This document shows, one piece after another, positions 49,681 to 59,800 of a stretch of DNA of 64,000 nt. The notes below the pieces were generated by a model, which saw only the letters and a list, made by a program, of their open reading frames with translations, had not been told where the DNA came from and did not search any database. The position numbers and the translations under genes were made by a program. Numbering within the stretch: the stretch's first letter is position 1; each line of letters starts with the position of its first letter. Source of the stretch: Halothiobacillaceae bacterium (lineage in GTDB: Bacteria; Pseudomonadota; Gammaproteobacteria; Halothiobacillales; Halothiobacillaceae); contig JAQVHL010000002.1 in the NCBI GenBank assembly GCA_028696185.1, forward strand, positions 1-64,000, in the 5' to 3' direction.

Positions 49681-50442
49681 GTGAAATCACTGCGTCTGCT
49701 GGCCTTTTTCGTCTTTTCCTGGCTCTTCTTTCTTTTCCTTTACGCGCCCGCGAGCCTGCTCACGCCTCTGGCGGAAAAGGCCGGGGCGCGGCTTGTGGCG
49801 CCCGAAGGCCGTCTGTGGGCCGGTCAGGCCCGCCTTGAGGCGGCGGGCCTGAGTCTTGATCGCGTGGAGTGGCATTTTCTGCCGGCGAGTCTGCTGCGTC
49901 TTCGACCCGCTGTGCAGGTGCACGCGGAGCTGCCCGGCGGCGTGCTCGACGCGCAGGTGGCGGTGACCTTCAGTGGACATGTTGAAGCCCGTGAGGTCGA
50001 TATGGCCCTGGCGGCGGACAGCCCGCTGCTCTCGTCGCGCATCCCGGTACCGCTGGGCGGCGTGTTCAATCTGATGCTATCCAGTGTCGATGCCAGCGCC
50101 CGGGGTATCGAGGCCCTGCAGGGCGAGTTGTTCTGGGAGGAGGCCACGGTGAACCTGGGCGCTCCCGAAGCGCTGGGCGTCCTGCGTGTGGAGTTGCAGG
50201 TGGCGCAGGGGCGCTTCACGGGGCAATTGAGCGACATGGGCGGCCCTCTGGGCGTGCGCGGGCAACTGGATAGCGAGGGTGGCCGTCTGCGCCTTGAGGC
50301 GCTGATTACACCGCGCCCTGAAACCAGCCCGACCCTGCGAGCCACGCTGGGCATGCTCGGTGCCCCCGCGCCCGATGGCGCGATTCCCCTGCGTCAAAGC
50401 CTGCCCCTGCCGGCGGGTGTGCTTGCCCCGGCGCCCTCCTGA
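49681..50442 (+). CDS. gspN: Type II secretion protein GspN
   Basis: 253 residues from a GTG at 49681. A short N-terminal membrane helix (LLAFFVFSWLFFLFLYAPASLL) and a beta-rich periplasmic body (APEGRLWAGQARLE, GVRGQLDSEGGRLRLEA) fit GspN, a component found in only some type II systems. It ends the gsp block before a bidirectional terminator. Confidence 0.85.
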   Translation: MKSLRLLAFFVFSWLFFLFLYAPASLLTPLAEKAGARLVAPEGRLWAGQARLEAAGLSLDRVEWHFLPASLLRLRPAVQVHAELPGGVLDAQVAVTFSGHVEAREVDMALAADSPLLSSRIPVPLGGVFNLMLSSVDASARGIEALQGELFWEEATVNLGAPEALGVLRVELQVAQGRFTGQLSDMGGPLGVRGQLDSEGGRLRLEALITPRPETSPTLRATLGMLGAPAPDGAIPLRQSLPLPAGVLAPAPS

Positions 50443-50483
50443 AGGGGCTTGCCGGGGCGCCGGGCGCTGACACTGCAATGTTT

Positions 50484-50506
50484 AAAAAGGGCTTCCTGCC
50501 CTTTTT
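50484..50506. terminator. Bidirectional intrinsic terminator between gspN and yggX
   Basis: AAAAAGGGC, loop TTCCT, GCCCTTTTT form a perfect 9-bp stem with A-run and T-run, so it can end both converging transcripts. Confidence 0.9.
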
Positions 50507-50524
50507 CAAGCGTCTGGTAAGGTC

Positions 50525-50800
50525 TCACTCTTCCTTGGGGGCGACATAGCCTTCCGGTCGTGCGGCACCGCCGGTAAAGAAGAACTTTTCCATTTCTTCC
50601 TCCAGGAATTTGCGCGCCTTCGGGTCGACCGGGGTGAGGCGGTATTCATTGATGAGCATCGTCTGGTGGCGCAGCCACTCGCTCCAGGCTTGTTTGGAGA
50701 CGTTCTCGAACAGGCGCTTGCCCAACTCGCCGGGATAGGGGAGGCGTTCAAGGCCTTCGGCATCTTTTTGCAGGCGGGCGCAGTATACGGTGCGTGTCAT
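50525..50800 (-). CDS. yggX: Fe(2+)-trafficking protein YggX
   Basis: 91 residues. [17 protein letters not shown], the [23 protein letters not shown] segment and LINEYRL mark the family, a small protein implicated in oxidative-stress protection of Fe-S clusters. C7 is conserved. It follows mutY with ATGA overlap, the same pairing as in E. coli. Confidence 0.95.
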   Translation of the reverse strand: MTRTVYCARLQKDAEGLERLPYPGELGKRLFENVSKQAWSEWLRHQTMLINEYRLTPVDPKARKFLEEEMEKFFFTGGAARPEGYVAPKEE

Positions 50801-51891
50801 TCGGCTTCTCCAGTGTTCATCAGGCGGTTCAACAGGCGTTCCACGGGCGCGGCCAGCCCGATCCGGGCTTTCATTTCAGGGTCGGCCCCGTTATACCAGA
50901 GCGTTTCCCGTGCTTCCATGACGCCTTGTGCATGGGATTTGTCCTCGCGCACGGGGATTTCCAGCGGATGGATGTCCAGATGGAAGTGGCTGAAGCTGTG
51001 GCGCAGGCGGGGCTGGGCGCGGGGCTCACCGATCAGGCGCAGGGTATGACGTGACAGCGCCTGGGCCAGGGCCTCGTGTCCGGCATCCGATACTTCCGGC
51101 AAGCTCCACAGCCCGCCCCAGAGCCCCTGCGGCGGGCGTTTTTCCAGCAGGATGCCGTGTTCGCTGCGCAACAGCAGGAAATGGGTCTGACGCTGGGGCA
51201 GTGTGCGCCCCGGCTTGGGTGTGGGCAATTCGTGCTGGCGTCCCTGCAGGCGCGCGGCGCAGTCCTGCGCCACGGGACAGCGCTCGCAGAGCGGGTTGCG
51301 GCGCAGGCAGAGGGTGGCGCCCAGGTCCATGATCGCCTGGGTGTAATCGGCCAGATGGGTCTGCGGCGTGCGTCTTTCGGCCTCCAGCCACAGGCGGCGC
51401 TCGTTGTCGGCGCGGCTGGGCGGACCTTCCAGGGCAATATGGCGGCTCAGCACGCGTTTGACATTGCCATCGAGAATCGCATGGCGCTCACCGAAGGCCT
51501 GGGCAAGGATGGCCGCGGCGGTGGAACGGCCTATGCCCGGCAGGGCGGTCAATGCGTCGAGCTGGCGCGGGAAGGGTACAGGATCGACGTCGCCGTTCTG
51601 TTCGCAAAGCCGCTGTGCGCAGCGGTGCAGGTTGCGGGCGCGGGCGTAGTAACCCAGCCCCGCCCAGTGGGCGAGTACGTCGTCGAGGGGGGCATCCGCC
51701 AGGGCGCGCAGGTTTGGAAAGCGCGCAATGAAACGGTTGAAATAGGGAATGACGGTGGAAACCTGCGTCTGTTGCAGCATGATTTCCGATACCCAGACGC
51801 GATAGGCATCACGTGGGTGCTGCCAGGGCAGGTCATGCCGCCCGTGTCGGGCATGCCAGTCGAGCAGGCGCTGGGCGAAGCGGTTCTCCAC
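50797..51891 (-). CDS. mutY: A/G-specific adenine glycosylase MutY
   Basis: 364 residues. [11 protein letters not shown] carries the catalytic Glu, [16 protein letters not shown] is the helix-hairpin-helix, and [11 protein letters not shown] carries the catalytic Asp. The [4Fe-4S] loop [17 protein letters not shown] has the C-x6-C-x2-C-x5-C spacing. A C-terminal NUDIX-like domain recognises 8-oxoG. It removes A mispaired with 8-oxoguanine. Confidence 0.95.
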   Translation of the reverse strand: MENRFAQRLLDWHARHGRHDLPWQHPRDAYRVWVSEIMLQQTQVSTVIPYFNRFIARFPNLRALADAPLDDVLAHWAGLGYYARARNLHRCAQRLCEQNGDVDPVPFPRQLDALTALPGIGRSTAAAILAQAFGERHAILDGNVKRVLSRHIALEGPPSRADNERRLWLEAERRTPQTHLADYTQAIMDLGATLCLRRNPLCERCPVAQDCAARLQGRQHELPTPKPGRTLPQRQTHFLLLRSEHGILLEKRPPQGLWGGLWSLPEVSDAGHEALAQALSRHTLRLIGEPRAQPRLRHSFSHFHLDIHPLEIPVREDKSHAQGVMEARETLWYNGADPEMKARIGLAAPVERLLNRLMNTGEAE

Positions 51892-51903
51892 CGTCGTGGG
51901 GGC

Positions 51904-52851
51904 TCAGGGCGTGGCGTCGGCTTCCGCCGTCTTGTCCTTGTTTTCTTCGTCGGATTTGAGCAGGTCGGCGCGCTTGAGCCCCATGTCCAGGGCAATGGCA
52001 CTGGCGACGAAGACCGAGGAGTACGTTCCCATCACGATGCCGATGAACAGCACCAGCGAAAATCCATGCAGCACGCTGCCACCAAAGACCAGCAGCGAGG
52101 CCACCGTGATGAGGGTGGTGCCGGAGGTCATGATGGTGCGGGAGAGTGTTTCGTTGGTGGCCTTGTTCATGATCTCGATGGGGCTGGCCTTGCGCATCTT
52201 GAGGAAGTTTTCCCTCATGCGGTCGAAGATCACGATGGTGTCGTTGATGGAGTAACCGGCAAGGGCCAGCAGGGCGGCCAGTACGGTCAGGTCGAACTCG
52301 ATTCCGAGCAGGCTGACCAAGCCCAGGGCAATGACCAGGTCATGCGCCAGCGCCTGGATGGCGCCGAAGGCGAGCTTGAACTCGAAGCGCATGCCGACGT
52401 AGACGAGGATGCCGAGCAGAACGAAGATCACGGCCAGACCACCGGCTTCGACCAGCTCCTTGCCGACGGCGGGGCCGACGAATTCGACGCGCTTCATTTC
52501 CACCTTGGGGTCGACGGCCTTGAGCGCTTCGAGCACGCGGTTGGACAGGCTGGCTTGGTTCTCGCCCTCGCGGGGGGGCAGGCGGACAAGCACATCGCGC
52601 CCGGAACCGAAGTGCTGCACCAGGGCGTCGCCCAGTTCGCGCTCACCCAGGGCGGCGCGCACGGGTTCGAGTTCCACGGATTGCGGGTAGCTGACTTCGA
52701 TCAGGGTGCCGCCGGTGAAGTCCAGGCCGAACTTCAGCCCTTTGATGGCCAGCGAGCCAATGGCAATGGCCAGGAACAGTACGGTGACGGCATAGCCGAT
52801 GCGGCGCTTGCCGAAGAAGTCGAACCGGGTGTCGTTGGGGATGAAACGCAT
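51904..52851 (-). CDS. secF: Protein translocase subunit SecF
   Basis: 315 residues, six membrane segments. GLDFTGGTLIEV, then YSINDTIVIFDRMREN and LSRTIMTSGTTLITVASLL are the conserved SecF motifs. It works with SecD to drive late stages of protein export using the proton gradient. It is 3 bp after secD and 12 bp before mutY. Confidence 0.95.
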   Translation of the reverse strand: MRFIPNDTRFDFFGKRRIGYAVTVLFLAIAIGSLAIKGLKFGLDFTGGTLIEVSYPQSVELEPVRAALGERELGDALVQHFGSGRDVLVRLPPREGENQASLSNRVLEALKAVDPKVEMKRVEFVGPAVGKELVEAGGLAVIFVLLGILVYVGMRFEFKLAFGAIQALAHDLVIALGLVSLLGIEFDLTVLAALLALAGYSINDTIVIFDRMRENFLKMRKASPIEIMNKATNETLSRTIMTSGTTLITVASLLVFGGSVLHGFSLVLFIGIVMGTYSSVFVASAIALDMGLKRADLLKSDEENKDKTAEADATP

Positions 52852-52854
52852 GAG

Positions 52855-54723
52855 TTACACGCCTCCGATGGCGAGGGACTTCAGCCGGGCCTGACGGCCG
52901 TAGACCAGGTTGACGACAGCGCGGGTCACCAGGATGGCGGTGAACATGGACGCGAGAATGCCGATCGACAGGGTGACGGCAAAGCCCTTGATGGGGCCGG
53001 TGCCGAAGGCGAACAGCGCCAGCGCGGCGAGCAGGGTGGTCAGGTTGGCGTCGAGAATGGTGCCGAAGGCGCGGTCGTAACCGGCACTGATGGCCGCCTG
53101 CGGGCTGTTGCCATTGCGCAGCTCTTCGCGGATGCGCTCGTTGATGAGTACGTTGGCATCCACGGCCATGCCCAGGGTGAGCACGATGCCGGCGATGCCG
53201 GGCAGGGTCAGCGTGGCCTGCAGCAGGGAGAGCACGGCGACGATGAGCACCAGGTTGACGAACAGGGCGATGTTGGCGAACACGCCAAACAGGCTGTAGT
53301 AAACGATCATGAACAGGGCCACAGCAACGAAGCCGATGGCTGCGGCCATGACGCCGGCATTGATGTTTTCCTTGCCCAGGCTGGGGCCGACGGTGCGCTC
53401 CTCGACGATCTCGATAGGCGCACGCAGGGCACCGGCACGCAGCAGCAGGGCGAGGTCACGCGCTTCGCGGGTGGAGTCGAGCCCGGAAATCTGGAAGCGG
53501 TTGGAGAGCTGGTCGCGGATGGTGGCGATGTTGATGACTTCCTCCACCACGCGCTTTTTCTTCACCTGCTGACCGTTTTCCATCACGGTTTCGCTCTTGT
53601 GCTCGATGAACACCACGGCCATCGGCTTGCCGATGTTCTGGCTGGTGATGTCGCTCATGCGCTTGGCGCCCTGGCCGTCGAGGTTGACGAACACGGCTGG
53701 CGAGCCGGACTGGGTGTCCAGACCGGAGGCCGCCCCGGTGATCTGGTCGCCGGTGATGATGACCTGACGCTTGAGCAGCACCGGGCTGCCGTTGCGCTCC
53801 CGGTAAAGGCGGGCGCTGGGCGGAACGTGGCCGCTCCGGGCAGCGTCTTCGGCTTCGGCCGCGCCGGCCTCGACCAGGCGGAATTCCAGGGTGGCTGTGG
53901 CGCCGAGGATTTCCTTGGCGCGTACGGTGTCCTGTACGCCGGGCAGCTGAACGACGATACGCGAATCGCCCTGTTGCTGGATGACCGGTTCGGCTACGCC
54001 CAGCTCGTTGACGCGGTTGCGCAGGGTGGTGATGTTCTGCTCCAGCGCCGCCTTGCGTTCGGCGGTCTGGGCGGCTTCGGTGAGCTGGGCGCGCAGGACG
54101 GGCTTGCCGTCGGTTTCGGCGTCGGCAAAGCGCAGTTCCTCGTACTGGCGCGACAGGGCGCTTCGGGCCGTTTCGCGTTCAGCAGCGTCGGCAAAGCGCA
54201 GCACGATGCTGTCGCCTTCGACGCTGGCCGTGACATAGCGGATTTTCTGTTCGCGCATCAGGCGACGCATGTCTTCGACATTGCGCTCCAGGGCCTGACG
54301 GGTGGCGGCGGCCATGTCCACTTCCATGAGGAAGTGCACGCCGCCGCGCAAATCCAGACCCAGGTACATGGGCTTGGCGTTGAGGGCGCGCAGCCAGTCG
54401 GGGGTGGCGGGTGCGAGATTGAGCGCCACGCTGTAGGCGGAACCCAGGTCCTGGCGCAAAAGATCGCCAGCCTTGAGCTGGGCTTCGGTGTCGGCAAAGC
54501 GTACCAGGGCGGATTCGCCCTGGATTTCCAGGCGGCTGTAGGGGATGCCGGCCCGATCAAGCGCGGTTTTGATCCGCGTCTGGTCCTCGGGGCTGATGAC
54601 CTGGGTGCGGTTGGATACCTGCACCGCCGGGTCTTCGCCGTACAGGTTCGGCAGGGCGTAGAGGAACGCTGCCGCGACGACGAGGAAGATGAGTAGGTTT
54701 TTCCAGAGCGGGTAACGGTTCAT
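52855..54723 (-). CDS. secD: Protein translocase subunit SecD
   Basis: 622 residues. An N-terminal membrane helix, a large periplasmic P1 domain with GLDLRGGVHFLMEVD (about 115-129) and LGVAEPVIQQQGDSRIVVQLPG, then five C-terminal membrane segments with LTLGMAVDANVLINERIREELR give a full-length SecD. The start follows yajC by 17 bp. Confidence 0.96.
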   Translation of the reverse strand: MNRYPLWKNLLIFLVVAAAFLYALPNLYGEDPAVQVSNRTQVISPEDQTRIKTALDRAGIPYSRLEIQGESALVRFADTEAQLKAGDLLRQDLGSAYSVALNLAPATPDWLRALNAKPMYLGLDLRGGVHFLMEVDMAAATRQALERNVEDMRRLMREQKIRYVTASVEGDSIVLRFADAAERETARSALSRQYEELRFADAETDGKPVLRAQLTEAAQTAERKAALEQNITTLRNRVNELGVAEPVIQQQGDSRIVVQLPGVQDTVRAKEILGATATLEFRLVEAGAAEAEDAARSGHVPPSARLYRERNGSPVLLKRQVIITGDQITGAASGLDTQSGSPAVFVNLDGQGAKRMSDITSQNIGKPMAVVFIEHKSETVMENGQQVKKKRVVEEVINIATIRDQLSNRFQISGLDSTREARDLALLLRAGALRAPIEIVEERTVGPSLGKENINAGVMAAAIGFVAVALFMIVYYSLFGVFANIALFVNLVLIVAVLSLLQATLTLPGIAGIVLTLGMAVDANVLINERIREELRNGNSPQAAISAGYDRAFGTILDANLTTLLAALALFAFGTGPIKGFAVTLSIGILASMFTAILVTRAVVNLVYGRQARLKSLAIGGV

Positions 54724-54740
54724 CGATCGGGCCTTTTCCG

Positions 54741-55085
54741 TCAGGCGGATTCTTTAAGGTCGCGCAGCGTGCCCTTGGGCATGACGAGGGTGATGGCGGG
54801 GCGCTGAATGTGGATTTCCACGCCGTTGGCGACTTCGAGGGTCACGAAGGCATCGTCCAGGCGAGTGATGCGGCCCAGGATGCCGCCACTGGTGACAACC
54901 TCGTCGCCCTTGCCCAGGGCATCGATCATTTTCTTGTGCTCTTTCTGGCGCTTGACCTGCGGTCGGATGAGCAGGAAGTACATGATGCCGAACAGCAGGA
55001 TGAGCGGCAGAAAGCTCATCAAAAGGTCGGGCTGCTGGGCGGCGGCGGCCGGCGCTTCGGCGTAGGCGTCGGAAATCAGGAACAT
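54741..55085 (-). CDS. yajC: Preprotein translocase subunit YajC
   Basis: 114 residues. One membrane helix (LLMSFLPLILLFGIMYFLLI) and the YajC motif RPQVKRQKEHKKMIDALGKGDEVVTSGGILGRI. It associates with SecDF. It begins the yajC-secD-secF-mutY-yggX run. Confidence 0.95.
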   Translation of the reverse strand: MFLISDAYAEAPAAAAQQPDLLMSFLPLILLFGIMYFLLIRPQVKRQKEHKKMIDALGKGDEVVTSGGILGRITRLDDAFVTLEVANGVEIHIQRPAITLVMPKGTLRDLKESA

Positions 55086-55226
55086 GGATTGACTCCAGGT
55101 GGCTGTCGGAAAGCGGCAAGTATGCCATAGCGGCTTGCCAAGCGCCCCAAGTGGCCGGGAAAGAGCGCTTGGGTGTCGGCAGACCTGGGTGAGGTGGGGG
55201 TGTTTGAGATGGCTTTCAAGAGGGGC
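55086..55226. other. tgt-yajC spacer with an 8-bp inverted repeat
   Basis: 141 bp with CCAAGCGC (55138-55145) and GCGCTTGG (55165-55172), loop 19 bases. No T-run follows on either strand, so it is not an intrinsic terminator; it could be a yajC regulatory hairpin. Nothing else is recognised. Confidence 0.4.
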
Positions 55227-57391
<2,165 letters not shown>

Positions 57392-57496
57392 GGGTGCGGG
57401 ATTCTACCAGCAACCGGCGGGGATGCGGCGCTTGTCAGTGCGCGCGGGGCGGGAGTATCGTGAAGCCATAACCACAAAGCCACAGGAGGCTGACTC

Positions 57497-57736
57497 ATGA
57501 TCGAAGCACATGATCTCGTCCATGAATTTCCGGAGCATCGCGAGCGCATCCACGAGATGAAAATGAACGATGCGCATTTTGCCCGTCTGTTCGAGGAATA
57601 TCACACGGTAAACAGGGAAGTGCAGCGTATCGAGCAAAGGGTGGAGAATACCTCCGACGAATATCTGGAAGAGCAGAAGAAAAAACGCCTGGCGTTGAAG
57701 GACGAGTTGTATGGAATGTTGACGAAGGAAAGTTGA
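57497..57736 (+). CDS. YdcH family protein (DUF465)
   Basis: 79 residues, almost wholly helical and charged. HDLVHEFPEHRERIHEMKMNDAHFARLFEEYHTVNREVQRIE is the DUF465 core; function is unknown. GGAGG precedes the ATG. It is divergent from queA. The 124 bp after it, up to the sRNA terminator, contain nothing I recognise. Confidence 0.88.
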   Translation: MIEAHDLVHEFPEHRERIHEMKMNDAHFARLFEEYHTVNREVQRIEQRVENTSDEYLEEQKKKRLALKDELYGMLTKES

Positions 57737-57860
57737 TGTCGGCCCGGTAGGGCTGAGCGGTGTTTGGGCGGCCTGCCTGGGTGGGAATTGTGCGGTGCGA
57801 GTTGTGCTTTTTGGGATGGCCGACCTGGGGAGATCCCGTTTCGAGAGGGTTTGGAACCGC

Positions 57861-57890
57861 AAAAAAACGAACCGCCGCAAGCGCGGCGGT
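57861..57890 (-). terminator. Intrinsic terminator of the CsrB-like RNA
   Basis: On the minus strand: ACCGCCGC, loop GCTT, GCGGCGGT, then TCG and seven T. The 8-bp stem is perfect (57871-57878 with 57883-57890). There is no plus-strand T-run, so it acts for the minus strand. Confidence 0.92.
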
Positions 57891-58274
57891 CAAAAAGGAG
57901 AGTGGGTAATCACCAGTCCCTGGTATCCCGCGCAATCCTTGCGGGTTCTCCTGTCCCTCACTCGTGGGCTCTCCCGAGCCCGGCGCCCGTCCTTAAGGCG
58001 AATGCTCCTTGCTGGCCCCATCATGGGGCCGACACGTCGTCCTGCTGACGCGGCTTCCTGTCCTAGGGTCTGGGTCTCCCGCCCATCCTCTTGACCCCGG
58101 TGCGATATTCCCTAGTCACACCGTTCATCCTTGCCCAATCCTTGGGATGCCCCGTGATCGTTCCAGATCGTTCCGCCCGTTTGTCCTGCGGCATCCTGCC
58201 GAAAAATCCTTGAAGCATCCTGCCGGGCGGTGGGTGCATGCGCTGTTCCTGGCGCAATTGAATTGTTGCAAACC
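57861..58274 (-). ncRNA. CsrB/RsmZ-like CsrA-sequestering small RNA (predicted)
   Basis: No protein gene fits this 650-bp gap. Read on the minus strand, 57891-58260 contains 23 GGA trinucleotides, 15 of them AGGA, many as AAGGA or CAGGATG, against about 7 expected at this base composition. This is the hallmark of CsrB/C and RsmX/Y/Z RNAs, whose GGA loops bind the translational regulator CsrA/RsmA. The RNA would end at the intrinsic terminator at 57861-57890. A weak -10-like GAATAC (58281-58286) would put the 5' end near 58274, giving about 410 nt, close to E. coli CsrB (369 nt). An upstream GacA-type box agrees. The 5' end is inferred. Confidence 0.8.
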
Positions 58275-58332
58275 GTAGGTGTATTCAACAGCGAAACGGG
58301 GATTAATGTAAGTCGGCCAGTACGGAAGTATT

Positions 58333-58350
58333 TGTAGGATTGCTCCTACA
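58333..58350. promoter_or_regulatory. GacA/UvrY-type upstream activating sequence
   Basis: TGTAGG-ATTGCT-CCTACA is an 18-bp inverted repeat with the TGTAAG-N6-CTTACA layout of GacA/UvrY sites (AA to GG in each arm). Its centre is about 67 bp upstream of the inferred 5' end of the CsrB-like RNA, the usual distance in rsm promoters. Confidence 0.72.
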
Positions 58351-58388
58351 ATAAAACCAAGCTTCGCACTGCGGATAGTGCGGGCCGC

Positions 58389-58982
58389 TCAATCGGCAAT
58401 CGCGCGGGGAAAGTGTCGTCGCACTTCGCTCAGGAAGCGGGCGTCGCCAAAGGCGAGCACCCTTCCCTCTGCGGGCAGGAGTTGGGCGGCCAACGCCAGG
58501 GCATGACCTTCAAACCAGCCGGGTGGGGCATCGTCCGGACGGCACAGGCGTGAGGGCACGCCACGGTCTTCGAGCAGCGGCCAGGCGGCGATGACCCCTG
58601 CCGGCAGGTGCGGCATGTAAAGCCGCGAGGGCACGGCCCGGAAGGGCGGTTCGGGCCAGTCGATGAATACGGGCGGGCAGTGCTGGCGCAGACGGTGGGA
58701 CAGAAAGGCGGCAGCAGCGGAATGCAGACCCTGGGTGAGAATCAGCTGCGCTTCGCTCGCCTGGGTATCGTCCACGCCCTCACCGGTCAGGTCGAGGGCG
58801 CGTTCGGCGGGCAGGGCGGGCCAATGAGCCGGGGTGAGCACGTCGATTTCGCAGCCTTCGGCACGCAGCAGCGGCAGGGCCTGGGGTTCACCCTCGATCT
58901 GCAGGCGTTGTCCGGCGCGCGCGCGCGCGGCCAGCGCCGGCAGGCGCAGGCGTTGCAGGGTCCAGCCGGAGTGCGGGTTCAT
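58389..58982 (-). CDS. Protein of unknown function
   Basis: 197 residues. I do not recognise a family. It is a soluble-looking protein with no signal, membrane segment or cysteine motif; the stretches DLTGEGVDDTQASEAQLIL and LAAQLLPAEGRVLAFGDARFL suggest an alpha/beta fold. It starts 8 bp after the alpha/beta-hydrolase gene on the same strand, and its composition matches its neighbours, so it is probably a genuine third gene of that unit. Confidence 0.6.
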   Translation of the reverse strand: MNPHSGWTLQRLRLPALAARARAGQRLQIEGEPQALPLLRAEGCEIDVLTPAHWPALPAERALDLTGEGVDDTQASEAQLILTQGLHSAAAAFLSHRLRQHCPPVFIDWPEPPFRAVPSRLYMPHLPAGVIAAWPLLEDRGVPSRLCRPDDAPPGWFEGHALALAAQLLPAEGRVLAFGDARFLSEVRRHFPRAIAD

Positions 58983-58990
58983 GCTCAGGC

Positions 58991-59800
58991 TCAGGCGCTG
59001 ATCGGGTCGTCCAGCGGTTCGCCGTGTACGCCCAGCGGCCCTTCGGCCAGGAAGCCGCGCACGTTGGCGAGGAATTCATCAGGCGCTTCGATGTGCGGCC
59101 AATGGTGCGCGTCGTGCAGGGTGACGAGGCAGGCGCCGGGGAAGGCGCGCTTGATCTGCGGGAGGTCGTCTTCCTGGATGTAGGACGAGTGCGCGCCGCG
59201 CAGGAACAGGGCCTGGCCGACATAGAAGCCCGACAGGGCAGGCATCTCGCTGGTTTTGGGGTATTCGGCGGCCAGGACCGGCAGGTTGAAGCGCCAGGCC
59301 CAGCCCTGGGCCTCGTGTTTGAGGTTGGTGGCGAGGAACTCGCGCACGGCCACGTCGAACAGATGCGGTGCCATCATGCGCACGGCATCGGCGCGGCTGC
59401 GCAGGCGCTTGAGGTCGACAGCGGCGAGAGCGTCGAAAACGTCCTTGTGCCAGAGCGGGTAGGCGCGGGGGGCGATGTCCACGACGATTAGGCGACGCAC
59501 CCGCTCGGGGTCGCGGTCGGCCACGAGCATGGCGAGCTTGCCGCCCAGCGAATGGCCGATCAGATGGGCGCTGGGCAGGCCGAGCCGGTCCATCAGGTCG
59601 ATCACATCGTCGGCCATGTCGACATAGTCCAGCGAATCGGTGTGCGGTGAGGCGCCATGGTTGCGCAGATCGACGGTAATGACGCGGTAGTCGCGGGACA
59701 GGGCCCGCGCCACGGCACGCCAGTTGCCCAGCGCGCCGAACAGGCCGTGAAGGATGATGACCGGGGTGCCTGCTCCCGTGTCTTCGTAATTCAGCTCCAT
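58991..59800 (-). CDS. Alpha/beta hydrolase (YbfF-like esterase)
   Basis: 269 residues. The oxyanion region ILHGLFGALGNW (about 16-27), DLRNHGASPHT, the nucleophile elbow GHSLGGKLAM (Ser about 103) and a late DAHHWPHIEAP with the catalytic His are typical of YbfF-type acyl-CoA/ester hydrolases. The substrate is unknown. It overlaps the ABC exporter gene by 10 bp. Confidence 0.88.
   Translation of the reverse strand: MELNYEDTGAGTPVIILHGLFGALGNWRAVARALSRDYRVITVDLRNHGASPHTDSLDYVDMADDVIDLMDRLGLPSAHLIGHSLGGKLAMLVADRDPERVRRLIVVDIAPRAYPLWHKDVFDALAAVDLKRLRSRADAVRMMAPHLFDVAVREFLATNLKHEAQGWAWRFNLPVLAAEYPKTSEMPALSGFYVGQALFLRGAHSSYIQEDDLPQIKRAFPGACLVTLHDAHHWPHIEAPDEFLANVRGFLAEGPLGVHGEPLDDPISA

Noticed and set aside
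51076..54696. Very long plus-strand frame (about 1200 codons) across mutY, secF and secD
   Set aside because: It is antisense to three clear genes, is made of low-complexity Gly/Asp/Gln/His-rich sequence typical of reverse frames in high-GC DNA, and has no family motif.
55138..55172. Hairpin between tgt and yajC as an intrinsic terminator
   Set aside because: The stem has only 8 bp, a 19-base loop and no T-run on either strand.
57861..58350. RNase P RNA, tmRNA or 6S RNA as identity of the intergenic RNA
   Set aside because: I see none of their conserved helices or terminal tRNA-like ends; the dense GGA motifs fit a CsrA-binding RNA instead.
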